NCBI GenBank assembly: GCA_029552745.1
Contig: JAKPDK010000058.1
Coordinates: 17,087-81,086, forward strand
Source of the DNA: Candidatus Hydrogenedentota bacterium
GTDB lineage: Bacteria; Hydrogenedentota; Hydrogenedentia; Hydrogenedentales; SLHB01
DNA length: 64,000 bases
Direction: 5' to 3'
Below, in pieces: positions 44,683 through 54,762 of the stretch. A program made the position numbers and the translations under genes. How positions within the stretch are numbered: position 1 is the first letter of the stretch; each line of letters starts with the position of its first letter. The notes beneath the pieces were generated by a model. That model was given only the letters and a program-made list of their open reading frames with translations, ran no database searches and had not been told where the DNA came from.

Positions 44683-46941
44683 ATGACCTTGGACACACAG
44701 GGGATCGAACAGGCAGCCGCTCAAACAACGCGGGAAAACCAACTGCGATATGTTTTTAACGTCACGGCACGTCGGTGGCGACTCATCTTACTGTTCACTA
44801 TGGCGGGTGTCCTGGGTTTACCGACAGCAGATTATCTTACCAATAAGAGAGACATCTCCCCGGTATGGCAAGCAGAGACCCAGTTGATTGTTCGGGAATC
44901 GCCCTATGATATGGAAATATTCAAGGGATTGGGGGGCGCTCCTCTTTTTCGGAATGCGCCGGACGCTCTCATTGCCCGAATTCACAAACGGGACGTTGCC
45001 GAAGATATTGCGCGAGGGTTGGTACAAGAAGGTCTTTTCGAGAACGACGTGACCGCTCAAGTAGCAACCGAAGACGAATACGCTGCCCAAGCGGATACTT
45101 TGGAACAGGAACTTACTTTTGAAACGGTCAAAAATACAAATCTCATCACGATTCGAGGAAAAGGACCGACTCCGGAACAAGCGCGACGCATTGTTGATCT
45201 AGCAGCGCGAGCGTTCATCCGTCGGAACCAACAATATCTCGTGCGGGAAAGTCAACAAGCGTACCGTTTTCTCACGGAGCAGATTGAGGAAACCAGCAAA
45301 CTACTAGATGATGCTGAGAGCGCAGAATGGCAATTCCGTAAAGAAATGGGATTCCGCACCTTCGAACGATATGAAGAAGACATGAAAACGCTTCAGGAGG
45401 AAATCACCCGAAGCGAAGCCACTCGGGAGGAAATTCGCGCGAAAATCGCGGAAGTTGAGGAAGAAGTTCGCAAAAACAGTGAGAAACTCCCTGAGGCGCT
45501 GAGTCAGATTAACGATACCGTCGTCAACCGTCTCATGGATGAACTGAATGCCCTCCTGCAGGAACAAATCTCGTTAAGCGTTGTTTGGCAGCCTGGTGAG
45601 GGACCGCTGCGCGAACTGCAGGACGAGATCGAAGAAAAACGCCAAGCCATCATTGACGCTGTCACCCAATTGGATCAGGGTATCGAAGCGGGGGCGAGTT
45701 TATGGGACAAACGAAAAGAACTGCGCACGCAATATACGCAGTTGCAACTGGACTTGACTTCTCTGGATATTCGTACCGCAACAATGGAGAAATTGCTCAA
45801 CAACATGATTGAACAATGGCCTGAGTTAAGCGCCCGGCGCAAAGAATATCAGGGCATTCTCAGGAAAGCGGAGAACTTGCGCAACCAGTTCAATCGGTTG
45901 ATGGAGAAAAAAGCTGAGCTTGAGGAAGCCATGCGGCGCGAGGCGGGTCCGCTGGAACGGCATACGCCCGTGAGTGCTGCCGTGTATGTCGGAGAAACGC
46001 AGCGTCTTCGGATATGGTTCGACTTCCTAATCGGCGGCGTCATAGGTTTTGCGCTGGGCTTCGCTTTGGCACTTTCTTTGGAGCTAATGGACACATCGAT
46101 TCGCACGGTGGAAGATGTCACCCAGTTCATTGGACTCGAAGTAATCGGTACCATCCCGAAAATGCACTTCGGCAAGACGAAGCCAAAATGGCGCAGTTCG
46201 AGAAGGAATTTTGTCCCCTTACGAGAGGGCAGCGAGATAGACGCCTGTATCGTGACCTTACACGATCCCAAGTCGCCTATTTCGGAATCCTATCGTACGT
46301 TGCGCACCAATTTTCAATTCGCCACGTTACAGACCAAACCGCATTCGCTCATGGTAACAAGCGCGGTACCCGGCGAGGGGAAAACGACGACCGCGGTGAA
46401 CATGGCAGTCACGTTTGCGGACAGTGGGTTCAAGGTTTTGATACTCGATACAGACCTCCGGCGGCCGCACGTTCACCATGTTTTGCACATCGAAAGAGGA
46501 CCGGGGCTTGCCGAAGCCCTGAGCCGCAATGCGGATATTCAATCGCTGATTCAACCCACCCAGGTCAAAAACCTCTGGGCGGTTTGCAGCGGGCAAGTGC
46601 CTCCAAATCCGTCCGAACTCATCGGCTCGGAACGAATGCATAAGATCATGAAACAACTCGGCAAACAGTTCGATTTAGTAATCTGTGATGCCCCCTCTAT
46701 TCTGGTGGTGACCGATCCGATGCTGTTGGCTACCACAGTGGATACAGTGGTATTAGTGGTATCGGCGAACAATGCTCGCCGGGAAACGGTCTTGAGAGCC
46801 AGAAAACTTATGGAAACTGCCCACGCGTCCATTGCGGGAGTCGTGTTGAATGGTCTGGAAGCGACGCGCCGCCACTACTACTATTATTATTACTACTATG
46901 AAGATTCCTCGTACAGAAGACGGCGCTGGATTCACATCTAA
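44683..46941 (+). CDS. Wzz-type chain-length regulator fused to BY-kinase
   Basis: The 752-residue inner-membrane protein has a Wzz domain with a first helix near residues 35-50, long periplasmic coiled coils (about 170-420; LDDAESAEWQFRKEMGF) and a second helix near 445-465. The cytoplasmic kinase has Walker A (SAVPGEGKTTT, about 559), Walker A' (LILDTDLRRP) and Walker B (LVICDAPSIL). Eight consecutive Tyr (732-739) sit near the C-terminus, the autophosphorylation cluster typical of BY-kinases. It controls polymer length and export by phosphorylation cycles. It follows the secretin gene by 7 bp. Confidence 0.95.
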   Translation: MTLDTQGIEQAAAQTTRENQLRYVFNVTARRWRLILLFTMAGVLGLPTADYLTNKRDISPVWQAETQLIVRESPYDMEIFKGLGGAPLFRNAPDALIARIHKRDVAEDIARGLVQEGLFENDVTAQVATEDEYAAQADTLEQELTFETVKNTNLITIRGKGPTPEQARRIVDLAARAFIRRNQQYLVRESQQAYRFLTEQIEETSKLLDDAESAEWQFRKEMGFRTFERYEEDMKTLQEEITRSEATREEIRAKIAEVEEEVRKNSEKLPEALSQINDTVVNRLMDELNALLQEQISLSVVWQPGEGPLRELQDEIEEKRQAIIDAVTQLDQGIEAGASLWDKRKELRTQYTQLQLDLTSLDIRTATMEKLLNNMIEQWPELSARRKEYQGILRKAENLRNQFNRLMEKKAELEEAMRREAGPLERHTPVSAAVYVGETQRLRIWFDFLIGGVIGFALGFALALSLELMDTSIRTVEDVTQFIGLEVIGTIPKMHFGKTKPKWRSSRRNFVPLREGSEIDACIVTLHDPKSPISESYRTLRTNFQFATLQTKPHSLMVTSAVPGEGKTTTAVNMAVTFADSGFKVLILDTDLRRPHVHHVLHIERGPGLAEALSRNADIQSLIQPTQVKNLWAVCSGQVPPNPSELIGSERMHKIMKQLGKQFDLVICDAPSILVVTDPMLLATTVDTVVLVVSANNARRETVLRARKLMETAHASIAGVVLNGLEATRRHYYYYYYYYEDSSYRRRRWIHI

Positions 46942-47001
46942 GGTGACTCCAGAACATGCGGGCAAGCGGCAATAGGTAAGAGAACGAGATTAACATAACC
47001 A

Positions 47002-48534
47002 ATGGCCCCATACTTTGCTTCGAGCGAGTACTCAATCGGCCGAGGGGAAATACCGGAAAGCCGTGTCGAGGCGCCTGTATTTGTAGGCTTAATCATTTTT
47101 TGTTCTATCCTGCTGGTTGTTATTCACTTTTTATTGCAGAATCCTGCTGTAACACTTGCCTCTGCTGTAAGCATGCTCGTGTTCAGTTTCACCGTGGTGC
47201 GAGTAGAGTTCGGTGTGTATTTCTTGATCTTGGCGATGCTTTTGTCGCCGGAAATCTCAGGGGGCTTGGTAGGAAAGAAAAGCCATGAGCTAAATGTACG
47301 TTACGACGACGTGCTAATCCTCACGATCTTTTTCGGGGTGATGGTTCGCCTGGCGTGGGAAGGGCGAGCCCAAATCTGGCGTCCTAATCCGATCAACATT
47401 GCCATTGTGCTCTACTATTTGATCTGCATCGTCTCTACATTGCGGGCGATTCAGAGGAATCTTCCTTATTTTGATGTCCCGACCTCTATTTTCGTCATGG
47501 CAAAAATGTTGGAGTTCTATTTGATCTTCTTCCTTGTGGGAAATGCCATCACTGATCAAAAACAGATCCGCAGGCAAATCGCGCTTTTCTTCGGGGTGAT
47601 GTTGGTGGTGGCAGGATATGCCATGTATCAGGTCGGTAAAGTCGATCGAGTAGGTGCGCCCTTTGAACAAGGAGGCACGGAACCGAACACCCTAGGCGGC
47701 TATTTAACTTTGGTGATGGCCATTGCAGGCGGCATATACACACAGGCACCATCTCTCCGAAAACGAATCGTCTATCTCGCGTTGATCGGGGCGGCGTTTC
47801 TGCCATTTCTTTATACCCTCTCGCGCGCCTCTTATCTGGCTTTAATCACTGCAATGCTGCTGCTGGGCTTTTTCGGGAAAAGTCGATTCCTGGTGGCTGC
47901 CGTTATCCTTGCCTTAATTATCTCCCCTTTTGTCATGCCAGAAGCGGTGCAAGAACGCGTTAACTACACATTCCAAAAGGGTTCGGGCGTGCCGATTGTG
48001 GTGAAAGGGGACGAGACCGTTGTTCAGGTGGATAAATCCACGTATGAACGGATCTACGTATGGAAAAAGGCATTTTTTAACCTGAAAGTTTGGCCCTTTT
48101 TTGGTGGCGGGGTGGCATGGGGCACAGTCATGGATAGCCAATATGCCCGTGTCATTATTGAGACAGGCCTTCTGGGTCTTGCTGCTTTCCTATTTATGCA
48201 GTTCCGAATTATTAAGACGGCCCGAGAAGCCTCCCGCTGGTCTCGCGATTGGTTTTGCCGCGGAGTCGCGTTGGGAACTTTTTGCGGGACCGTGGCGCTG
48301 ATCGTGCACAGTTTGGGCACGATATCGTTTCTCATCGTGAGGATCATGGAGCCTTTTTGGTTTCTTGTGGCGTTATGCGTCGTGATACGCGATAACGCGA
48401 TTCAAGAATACCTAAAAACAAAAGAAGCGGCACGAGCAACTTCGGTGCCGCCCAATCGCCCTTCTCAAACCAAAGCGTTTACACCCGTTTACGCCCCTGC
48501 CGTAAAACAAAAACCTTCTCACCCGGCTGCATAA
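47002..48534 (+). CDS. O-antigen ligase/Wzy-like polymerase
   Basis: The 510-residue membrane protein has about twelve predicted helices and the O-antigen ligase-type segments GGTEPNTLGGYL and LYTLSRASYLALI near residues 220-280. A large periplasmic region follows (about 310-365). Such proteins polymerise or ligate lipid-linked glycan repeats in the periplasm. The C-terminal ~45 residues are Pro/Ala/Lys-rich. It is the last gene of the export operon, 60 bp after the BY-kinase, and converges with rplQ. Confidence 0.85.
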   Translation: MAPYFASSEYSIGRGEIPESRVEAPVFVGLIIFCSILLVVIHFLLQNPAVTLASAVSMLVFSFTVVRVEFGVYFLILAMLLSPEISGGLVGKKSHELNVRYDDVLILTIFFGVMVRLAWEGRAQIWRPNPINIAIVLYYLICIVSTLRAIQRNLPYFDVPTSIFVMAKMLEFYLIFFLVGNAITDQKQIRRQIALFFGVMLVVAGYAMYQVGKVDRVGAPFEQGGTEPNTLGGYLTLVMAIAGGIYTQAPSLRKRIVYLALIGAAFLPFLYTLSRASYLALITAMLLLGFFGKSRFLVAAVILALIISPFVMPEAVQERVNYTFQKGSGVPIVVKGDETVVQVDKSTYERIYVWKKAFFNLKVWPFFGGGVAWGTVMDSQYARVIIETGLLGLAAFLFMQFRIIKTAREASRWSRDWFCRGVALGTFCGTVALIVHSLGTISFLIVRIMEPFWFLVALCVVIRDNAIQEYLKTKEAARATSVPPNRPSQTKAFTPVYAPAVKQKPSHPAA

Positions 48535-48573
48535 GCCCAGGACTCGGTTTTACGTGAAGCGGACGCATGGAGA

Positions 48574-48951
48574 TCATTCTGCCTCAGCGGTCTCACCTAA
48601 CCCAACCAACTCGATCCGTGCCATCGGCGATGCGTCGCCGTTGCGGACTCCCAAGCGTAGAATACGCGTATAGCCACCCGGTCGCTCGGAATACGTCGGC
48701 GCAATTTGCGTGAAAAGTTTCCGGACTATTTCATTATCGCGAAGTACTGCAAACGCCCTACGCCGATTGGCTAAGGTATCTTTTTTCGCTAACGTAATCA
48801 GTGGTTCCGCAAACATGCGCAATTCTTTTGATTTCGGCACCGTCGTCTCGACAGCATTATAGCGAAACAACGCCAAGGTCAAGTTCTTCATCGTGGCGCT
48901 ACGGTGCGCACTATTTCGTCCGAGACGTCTTCCCGATTTACGATGTCTCAT
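48574..48951 (-). CDS. rplQ: 50S ribosomal protein L17
   Basis: The 125-residue protein opens [17 protein letters not shown], the L17 hallmark, and has [15 protein letters not shown] and RPGGYTRI segments (here [17 protein letters not shown] and [13 protein letters not shown]). L17 lies at the tunnel-exit side of the large subunit. It is the last gene of the alpha operon, 32 bp after rpoA. Confidence 0.97.
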   Translation of the reverse strand: MRHRKSGRRLGRNSAHRSATMKNLTLALFRYNAVETTVPKSKELRMFAEPLITLAKKDTLANRRRAFAVLRDNEIVRKLFTQIAPTYSERPGGYTRILRLGVRNGDASPMARIELVGLGETAEAE

Positions 48952-48983
48952 GGTCGCAATCCTTCATTCTTCCGTACGTCTGT

Positions 48984-49973
48984 CTATTTCTCTGCCGCCG
49001 ACTCATCCGCCGCGGCTGCACTAATGGTCATACCCAAAGAAAGCCCCAATGAACTCAAGAGGCTTTTAATCTCCTCCAACGATTTCCTGCCAAAGTTATG
49101 GAATTGGAGCATTTCATGCTCGGTACGTACAACCAATTCCCCTAACGTCTTGATATTGGCAGCTTTCAGACAGTTTGCTGAACGAACACTCATTTCCAGT
49201 TCTTCAATAGGCTTGCTGAGAAGTCGCATCAGCTCGTTATCTTCACCGGAAACCTTTCTAGATTCTGCCATCTCTTCGTAACCCGGAGAAACAAGGATCT
49301 TAAGATGTTCCACCAAAAGATCTGCGGCTTCTTGGACGGCTTTTTCAGGCGATATAGAACCGTTCGTCCATACGTCTAAAATAAGCCGGTCATAGTCGGT
49401 GCGTTGCCCGACGCGGGCATCTTCGACCAAGAAGTTTACTTTGGTCACGGGTGAGAAATTCGCATCCAGATAAATAGTTCCCAGCGGCGCGTGTTCAACC
49501 TGGAGCTGCTCTGCCGTAACGTAGCCCCGTCCTCGTGCAACTTTGACATCCATCTCGATTTCTGTTGACGGCGAGGTGGATGTAAAGATCACGTGTTCGG
49601 GGTTGAACACATCGATGTCATGTCCTTCAAACACCTGTTTTGCCGTAACGGGGCCCTCGCCCTTCCACTTGAACGTGAAAATGAGGGGTTCTTCCCGGTT
49701 CAACCTAAGTTGACAACGCTTGAAATTCAAGACGATGTCCGTAACATCTTCGTAGACCCCCGAGATACCGGAGAACTCGTGGGGGTCATTTTCGATACGA
49801 ATCGCTGTAACAGCGGAACCTTCCAACGACGCCAACAACACGCGTCGCAAAGAGTTTCCCAAGGTTGTACCGTAACCACGTTCAAACGGTTCCACTACGA
49901 AACGGGCGTACCTATCGGTAGCGCCTTCTTCCGTCTTTACCGTTTTCGGTAAAACAAAATCCTTTGCAATCAT
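48984..49973 (-). CDS. rpoA: RNA polymerase alpha subunit
   Basis: The 329-residue subunit dimerises to start assembly of RNA polymerase. The N-terminal domain has FVVEPFERGYGTTLGNSLRRVLLASLEGSAVT. The C-terminal domain has VRSANCLKAANIKTLGELV and FGRKSLEEIKSLLSSLGLSLGM, which contact UP elements and activators. Length is normal. Only 81 bp separate it from rpsK, so the usual rpsD gene is missing. Confidence 0.98.
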   Translation of the reverse strand: MIAKDFVLPKTVKTEEGATDRYARFVVEPFERGYGTTLGNSLRRVLLASLEGSAVTAIRIENDPHEFSGISGVYEDVTDIVLNFKRCQLRLNREEPLIFTFKWKGEGPVTAKQVFEGHDIDVFNPEHVIFTSTSPSTEIEMDVKVARGRGYVTAEQLQVEHAPLGTIYLDANFSPVTKVNFLVEDARVGQRTDYDRLILDVWTNGSISPEKAVQEAADLLVEHLKILVSPGYEEMAESRKVSGEDNELMRLLSKPIEELEMSVRSANCLKAANIKTLGELVVRTEHEMLQFHNFGRKSLEEIKSLLSSLGLSLGMTISAAAADESAAEK

Positions 49974-50054
49974 GCTTTATCGCCTCCCGGGAGTGCGTCC
50001 GTTTTAGAACTACTATTTTCCGTGCACCAAACGATCATCGGTTGCCGGTGCACA

Positions 50055-50453
50055 TTAGACGCGGCGGCGTTTCGGCGGCCGGCATCCGTTATGAGGAATC
50101 GGAGTAACATCGCGAATTAGAGTGATCTCCAGCCCAGCCGCCTGCAAAGCGCGAATGGCAGATTCCCGCCCGGCACCCGGACCGTTCACGTGAACGCGCA
50201 CTTCGCGCATGCCCAGTTCTTTTGCCTTTTGTGCCGCGGCTTCCGCTGCGACCTGGGCAGCAAATGCTGTGCTTTTCCGAGACCCCACGAATCCTACCTG
50301 TCCTGCACTTGACCAGGCGATGACATTGCCCAGGCCATCTGAAATCGACACGATGGTGTTATTGAAGGTTGCCTGAATGTGCGCAATACCGCTCGTAACG
50401 TTCAGTGTAGTGCGCTTCTTGCGGACTTTTCCTTTTCTTTTTTCCTTTGCCAC
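50055..50453 (-). CDS. rpsK: 30S ribosomal protein S11
   Basis: The 132-residue protein has [18 protein letters not shown] and the C-terminal [19 protein letters not shown], diagnostic for S11. It helps form the platform of the small subunit and binds 16S rRNA near the Shine-Dalgarno site. It is 17 bp downstream of rpsM. Confidence 0.98.
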   Translation of the reverse strand: MAKEKRKGKVRKKRTTLNVTSGIAHIQATFNNTIVSISDGLGNVIAWSSAGQVGFVGSRKSTAFAAQVAAEAAAQKAKELGMREVRVHVNGPGAGRESAIRALQAAGLEITLIRDVTPIPHNGCRPPKRRRV

Positions 50454-50470
50454 CCAAAGGTCCTCCCTAG

Positions 50471-50836
50471 TTATTTCTTCTTAATCGTTGCGCCGCGAGG
50501 TCCCTTCCGCGTGCGGGCGTTGGTATGCGTCCGCTGACCGCGCACAGGAAGGCCACGCTTATGCCGAAGTCCACGATAACAATTAATATCCATCAATCGT
50601 TTGATATGAGCCGAAACTTCTCGACGCAGATCACCTTCCACTTTCCACTTCGCGGTAATGGCAGTAGAAAGTCGGCTTGCTTCTTCATCGGTCAGATCAC
50701 GAACCCGTGTGTCCGGATTGATACCGGTTTCTTTCAGCACTTCCTTGGCTCGATACGGGCCGATACCGTAAATGTACTGCAGCCCTACTTCGATTCGTTT
50801 CTCTCGTGGAAGGTCGACACCTACTATGCGTGCCAT
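50471..50836 (-). CDS. rpsM: 30S ribosomal protein S13
   Basis: The 121-residue protein begins [19 protein letters not shown] and has [13 protein letters not shown] and the basic tail [19 protein letters not shown]13 sits in the head of the small subunit, touching L5 and the P-site tRNA. It follows rpmJ by 97 bp. Confidence 0.98.
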   Translation of the reverse strand: MARIVGVDLPREKRIEVGLQYIYGIGPYRAKEVLKETGINPDTRVRDLTDEEASRLSTAITAKWKVEGDLRREVSAHIKRLMDINCYRGLRHKRGLPVRGQRTHTNARTRKGPRGATIKKK

Positions 50837-50933
50837 AGATCATATTCTCCGTAACTCAAAAAGGTAGAGGAATTGGTTTCACTTCCTGCTAAACTCTTCA
50901 TCCCATACTTTGCTATCATCAATCTAGACATGA

Positions 50934-51047
50934 TCATCCTTGGCGCTGTTTGTGCTTCGGGTTTTCGCATATAACCCGGATCCGCCCATGACGACGGATG
51001 ATCTTGCACTTCTCGCAAATTTTCTTGACCGAACTGCGCACCTTCAT
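50934..51047 (-). CDS. rpmJ: 50S ribosomal protein L36
   Basis: This 37-residue frame encodes [20 protein letters not shown] followed by a tail ending NPKHKQRQG. It is the zinc-binding form of L36, with the ligands Cys, Cys, Cys and His in CxxC...C...H. The gene lies in its usual place between infA and rpmM-type S13. Confidence 0.95.
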   Translation of the reverse strand: MKVRSSVKKICEKCKIIRRHGRIRVICENPKHKQRQG

Positions 51048-51129
51048 CTTCTATCTCTCCTAAAGTCTCTCGCGCCGTCCGCGTCTGCCATGGCTTTTTG
51101 GCTCAGCAGCGGCTGCCGGCGTTGCTGCT

Positions 51130-51348
51130 CTATTTGAAGCGGTAGGTAATTCGCCCGCGCGTGAGGTCGTACGGCGACATCTCTAATTTCACGCGATCGC
51201 CCGGAAGAATACGGATGAAGTTCATCCGCATTTTGCCGGATACGTGAGCCAGGACCTTGTGGCCGTTTTTCAACTCCACGCGGAACATGGCATTGGGCAA
51301 CGGCTCAATCACCGTACCTTCCACTTCAATCGGCTCTTCCTTTTGCAT
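51130..51348 (-). CDS. infA: Translation initiation factor IF-1
   Basis: The 72-residue OB-fold protein starts [20 protein letters not shown] and ends [12 protein letters not shown], the full IF-1 length. It occupies the A site of the small subunit during initiation. The frame is open further upstream, but the family start is the ATG at 51348. The ribosome site is weak. Confidence 0.96.
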   Translation of the reverse strand: MQKEEPIEVEGTVIEPLPNAMFRVELKNGHKVLAHVSGKMRMNFIRILPGDRVKLEMSPYDLTRGRITYRFK

Positions 51349-51391
51349 ACTAACCGCTAATCCATTTATTAAAACGGAACCGAATACACAA

Positions 51392-52159
51392 TCACATGCC
51401 CCAAACCCGCTTTGGGGATAGGGACAATATCTCGGCACCTTGTTCTCGAATGACAACACTATGCTCAAAATGAGCGCTCGGCTTTCCGTCCGCCGTCACG
51501 GCAGTCCAGCCATCATCCAGAACTCGCACCTCGTAAATCCCGGCATTCACCATAGGTTCAATGGCGAGAACCATGCCGGGACGCAACATAGGACCTCGCG
51601 ATCCCACGTCGTAGTTTGGTATCTGTGGCTCTTCGTGCAGCCGCGTACCGATACCATGTCCCACAAACGCCCGAACGACCGAGAACCCTTGGGATTCGCA
51701 ACACTGCTGCACTGCCCTGGAAATATCGGAAACATAATTTCCTGGCACAGCAGCAGCGATTCCCGCGGCTAACGCGCGGTCTGTTGTTTCCATCAGCCGC
51801 CGGCGTAATTCATCAATCTCGCCGCATGGGACCGTTAGTGCGGCGTCTCCATAATATCCTTTCCATTTTACGCCCACGTCGATACTCACGATCTGTCCTT
51901 CGCGTAACCGCCTATCGTTTGGTATTCCGTGGACGATAACCTCATCGACCGAGATACAGGTACATGCCGGATAATCCCGGTAGCCGAGAAATGCGGGTAT
52001 TCCTCCGGCTTTTCGGATGATTTTCGCCGCTGCGACATCTAAATCTTTCGTCCGTATCCCGGGCTCTATCATGCCCGCCAAGGCAACAAGAACCTCGGCG
52101 GTAATCTCATTTGCCTTACGCAGGAAGGAGATTTCCTTTTCCGTTCGCAGCGCAATCAC
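51392..52159 (-). CDS. map: Methionine aminopeptidase, type I
   Basis: The 255-residue enzyme removes the initiator Met. Metal ligands are in [17 protein letters not shown] (two Asp), [12 protein letters not shown] (His, Glu) and the final Glu near FEHSVVI. No N-terminal zinc extension is present. The GTG start overlaps the adk stop (GTGA). Confidence 0.97.
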   Translation of the reverse strand: MIALRTEKEISFLRKANEITAEVLVALAGMIEPGIRTKDLDVAAAKIIRKAGGIPAFLGYRDYPACTCISVDEVIVHGIPNDRRLREGQIVSIDVGVKWKGYYGDAALTVPCGEIDELRRRLMETTDRALAAGIAAAVPGNYVSDISRAVQQCCESQGFSVVRAFVGHGIGTRLHEEPQIPNYDVGSRGPMLRPGMVLAIEPMVNAGIYEVRVLDDGWTAVTADGKPSAHFEHSVVIREQGAEILSLSPKRVWGM

Positions 52160-52839
52160 GAGGATCGCGACGCTCCTGCTTGGGCAAGCATGGCTTCAAT
52201 TTTCGAGAAAAGCGCCTCGACTCCCAAACGCGAAGCAGGAATAGACATCAACAATCCTTTCTTTTCATAATACTCGCGTATGGGGCGCGTTGTTTGTTGA
52301 TACACTTTCAATCGTTCGCGGATCGTTTCTTCCCGGTCGTCGTCGCGTTGCACCAGGTGACTGCCGCAATTGGGACGATCACATTTTTCGTCCTCGTGCG
52401 GGAACGGTCCGAATTTTAAATTATACACCGCCCCGCATACCGGACACGAGCGACGTGTGCTTAACCGCTCGATGATTTCGGCGTCGGGGACATCAATCTC
52501 AATAACCGCGTCGATTTTTTCGTTTCGTTCCTGCAACAAACGGTCAAGGGACTCCGCTTGCGCTTGCGACCGAGGAAAACCGTCCAAGATGTAACCGTTA
52601 GCACAATCCGGAGCTTGCAAACGGTCTGCCACAATGGCGCATGTCAATTCATCGGGTACAAGCGCACCGCTCTGAAGATAGCCTTGAACTTGTTTGCCTA
52701 GTTCCGTGCCTTCTCGCAAATGCTTGCGGAAAATATCCCCGGTGGAAATCTGCGGTAGATGGTAAGCAGCCGCAAGTTTTTGGGCTTGTGTACCCTTGCC
52801 TGCGCCCGGGGCACCTAGCATAATTATTCGTAGACCCAT
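52156..52839 (-). CDS. adk: Adenylate kinase, zinc-binding LID form
   Basis: The 227-residue enzyme balances ATP, ADP and AMP. GAPGAGKGTQ is the P-loop; ISTGDIFR and DGFPRSQAQAE are the AMP and substrate segments. The LID has four Cys (CPVCG, then CDRPNC), so it should bind zinc as in Bacillus-type enzymes. Start has GGGGAG upstream. Confidence 0.97.
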   Translation of the reverse strand: MGLRIIMLGAPGAGKGTQAQKLAAAYHLPQISTGDIFRKHLREGTELGKQVQGYLQSGALVPDELTCAIVADRLQAPDCANGYILDGFPRSQAQAESLDRLLQERNEKIDAVIEIDVPDAEIIERLSTRRSCPVCGAVYNLKFGPFPHEDEKCDRPNCGSHLVQRDDDREETIRERLKVYQQTTRPIREYYEKKGLLMSIPASRLGVEALFSKIEAMLAQAGASRSS

Positions 52840-52858
52840 TTTAGGCTTCTCCCCTCAC

Positions 52859-54196
52859 TTAAAACCTGCGGCTACGCAGGCGCCTACCACCCGCAATGAA
52901 TCCGTCATAGTTGCGCATCACCAAATGTTGTTCGATCTGACGAACCGTATCCAGGGCAACGCCGACCAAAATCAACAGACTGGTGCCACCGAAAAAGCTC
53001 AGAATCGTCCAATCCTCGATTCGTAGAAACATGTTGACGATTTTCGGGAAAATGGCGACAAGCGCCAGAAAGATTGAACCCACCAAGGTAATACGGTTCA
53101 TTACGTGGTTCAGATACTCCGCGGTGGCTTTCCCGGGACGTACTCCCATAATGACACCACCGTACTTTTTCATATTATCTGCCATTTCGATGGGGTTGAA
53201 CGTAATGGCCGTGTAAAAATAGCAGAAAAAGATAATGAGAATTGCATACGCTGTATTGTAAAGGAACCCGTCCATTCGGAACCAGATATCGAAGAAGTTA
53301 CGAACCGCATCAAAACGAATGGCATTCCCTATCATCGTCGGCAGCATGAGGATGGAACTTGCGAAGATGATGGGAATAACACCCGCTTGATTCACACGAA
53401 GCGGCAAGTAACTCCGCGCGCCACCGTACATTTTCCTGCCTTTTACTTGGCGGGGATACTGCACCGGGATACGTCTCTGTCCGGTAGTGACATATATCGC
53501 GCCGGCAACTACGACGACCATAAGAACAACTAGCAAAAGGGCGCGGAAAACGTCAATTTCTTCAGGTACCATCTGTATGAGATGGCGCACGGCAACCGGC
53601 AATCGGGCGACAATACTAATGAAAATAATGAGGGAGATACCGTTACCGATTCCCCGTTCGCTGATCTGTTCTCCGAGCCACATGATGAAAGCTGTGCCCG
53701 TTGTAAAAGACACAACACACGCGACGTAGTACAGGATTCCAGGGTTAGGCACAATAGGCGTTTCGCCGTCGCCACTCATGTTGCGGAGCATGACCGCCGT
53801 GCCGAATGACTGAATGATGCACAAAAGGATCGTGCCATATCGGGTATATTCCGTAATTTTCTTTTGTCCTTCAGCGCCTTCTTTGGACAGTTTTTCCAGT
53901 GCAGGGATAACGGCAACCAGCAGTTGCATGATGATAGAGGCACTGATATAGGGCATAATTCCTAGAGCAAACACCGTGGCTTGTTGAAAGGCGCCGCCTG
54001 TAAAGAGGTCGTAAAAACCTAGAATACCGCCAGCGGACTTTGACATGGCGCGTGCGAGTGCGGCACCGTCAATGCCTGGCGTAGGCACAAACGCTCCCAG
54101 ACGGTACAAGGCTATCATCCCCAAAGTAAACAGCATACGCTGCTTCAGTTCGGGAATGCGGAAGCAATTTTTGAATGCCTCTAACGGCTGTGACAC
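52859..54196 (-). CDS. secY: Protein translocase subunit SecY
   Basis: The 445-residue channel protein has ten transmembrane helices and the GIMPYISASIIMQL and RGIGNGISLIIF family blocks. It forms the Sec pore used by the exported proteins in this window. GTG start with GGAGG; it follows rplO by 15 bp. Confidence 0.98.
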   Translation of the reverse strand: MSQPLEAFKNCFRIPELKQRMLFTLGMIALYRLGAFVPTPGIDGAALARAMSKSAGGILGFYDLFTGGAFQQATVFALGIMPYISASIIMQLLVAVIPALEKLSKEGAEGQKKITEYTRYGTILLCIIQSFGTAVMLRNMSGDGETPIVPNPGILYYVACVVSFTTGTAFIMWLGEQISERGIGNGISLIIFISIVARLPVAVRHLIQMVPEEIDVFRALLLVVLMVVVVAGAIYVTTGQRRIPVQYPRQVKGRKMYGGARSYLPLRVNQAGVIPIIFASSILMLPTMIGNAIRFDAVRNFFDIWFRMDGFLYNTAYAILIIFFCYFYTAITFNPIEMADNMKKYGGVIMGVRPGKATAEYLNHVMNRITLVGSIFLALVAIFPKIVNMFLRIEDWTILSFFGGTSLLILVGVALDTVRQIEQHLVMRNYDGFIAGGRRLRSRRF

Positions 54197-54211
54197 AGTT
54201 AGCTTCCTCCA

Positions 54212-54694
54212 TTAACCCTTATCGGTTTTGTCTTTCTGAGCAGTCTTCAATGTCACTAATTCGACACGGCCCCCTGCGGCCTCTATTTTCCTGCGGGCAC
54301 CATCACTGAACGCATGGGCACACACATGCAAAGATTTCGTGAGCTCTCCGCGTCCAAGCACCTTAAGCCCGCCGGGCTGCGGTTCTACTAGCCCGCGCTT
54401 CACGAGAACTTCCAAATTAACTTCACTGCCGGGTTCGAAATGTTCTTCGAGAACATCAATATTCACCACAGCTGGAGCGAAACGGTTCTGGTGCCGGAAT
54501 CCTGTTTTTGGGATACGGCGATTCAAAGGCATTTGACCGCCTTCAAACCCACGCCGACGCGCATACCCCGAGCGTGACTTCTGTCCCTTGTGTCCGCGGC
54601 CTGCCGTTTTGCCCAAACCGGATGAAGGACCTCGGCCTGCGCGTTTGCGATTTTTTCGCGCCCCTGGGGCATAGGTCAATGTACTCAAATCCAT
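54212..54694 (-). CDS. rplO: 50S ribosomal protein L15
   Basis: The 160-residue protein has RAGRGPSSGLGKTAGRGHKGQ and GFEGGQMPLNRRIPKTGF, diagnostic for L15. It lies 68 bp from rpsE with no room for rpmD (L30), which is normally between them. Confidence 0.97.
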   Translation of the reverse strand: MDLSTLTYAPGARKNRKRAGRGPSSGLGKTAGRGHKGQKSRSGYARRRGFEGGQMPLNRRIPKTGFRHQNRFAPAVVNIDVLEEHFEPGSEVNLEVLVKRGLVEPQPGGLKVLGRGELTKSLHVCAHAFSDGARRKIEAAGGRVELVTLKTAQKDKTDKG

Positions 54695-54762
54695 CGTGTT
54701 GATCTTCCTTATATCTTCGATATTCTCATCGGTACCCGAACCCCGTTGTCATCAATCACATA

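Noticed and set aside
49974..50054. Room for rpsD (S4) between rpsK and rpoA
   Set aside because: The gap is 81 bp and holds no S4 sequence in any frame.
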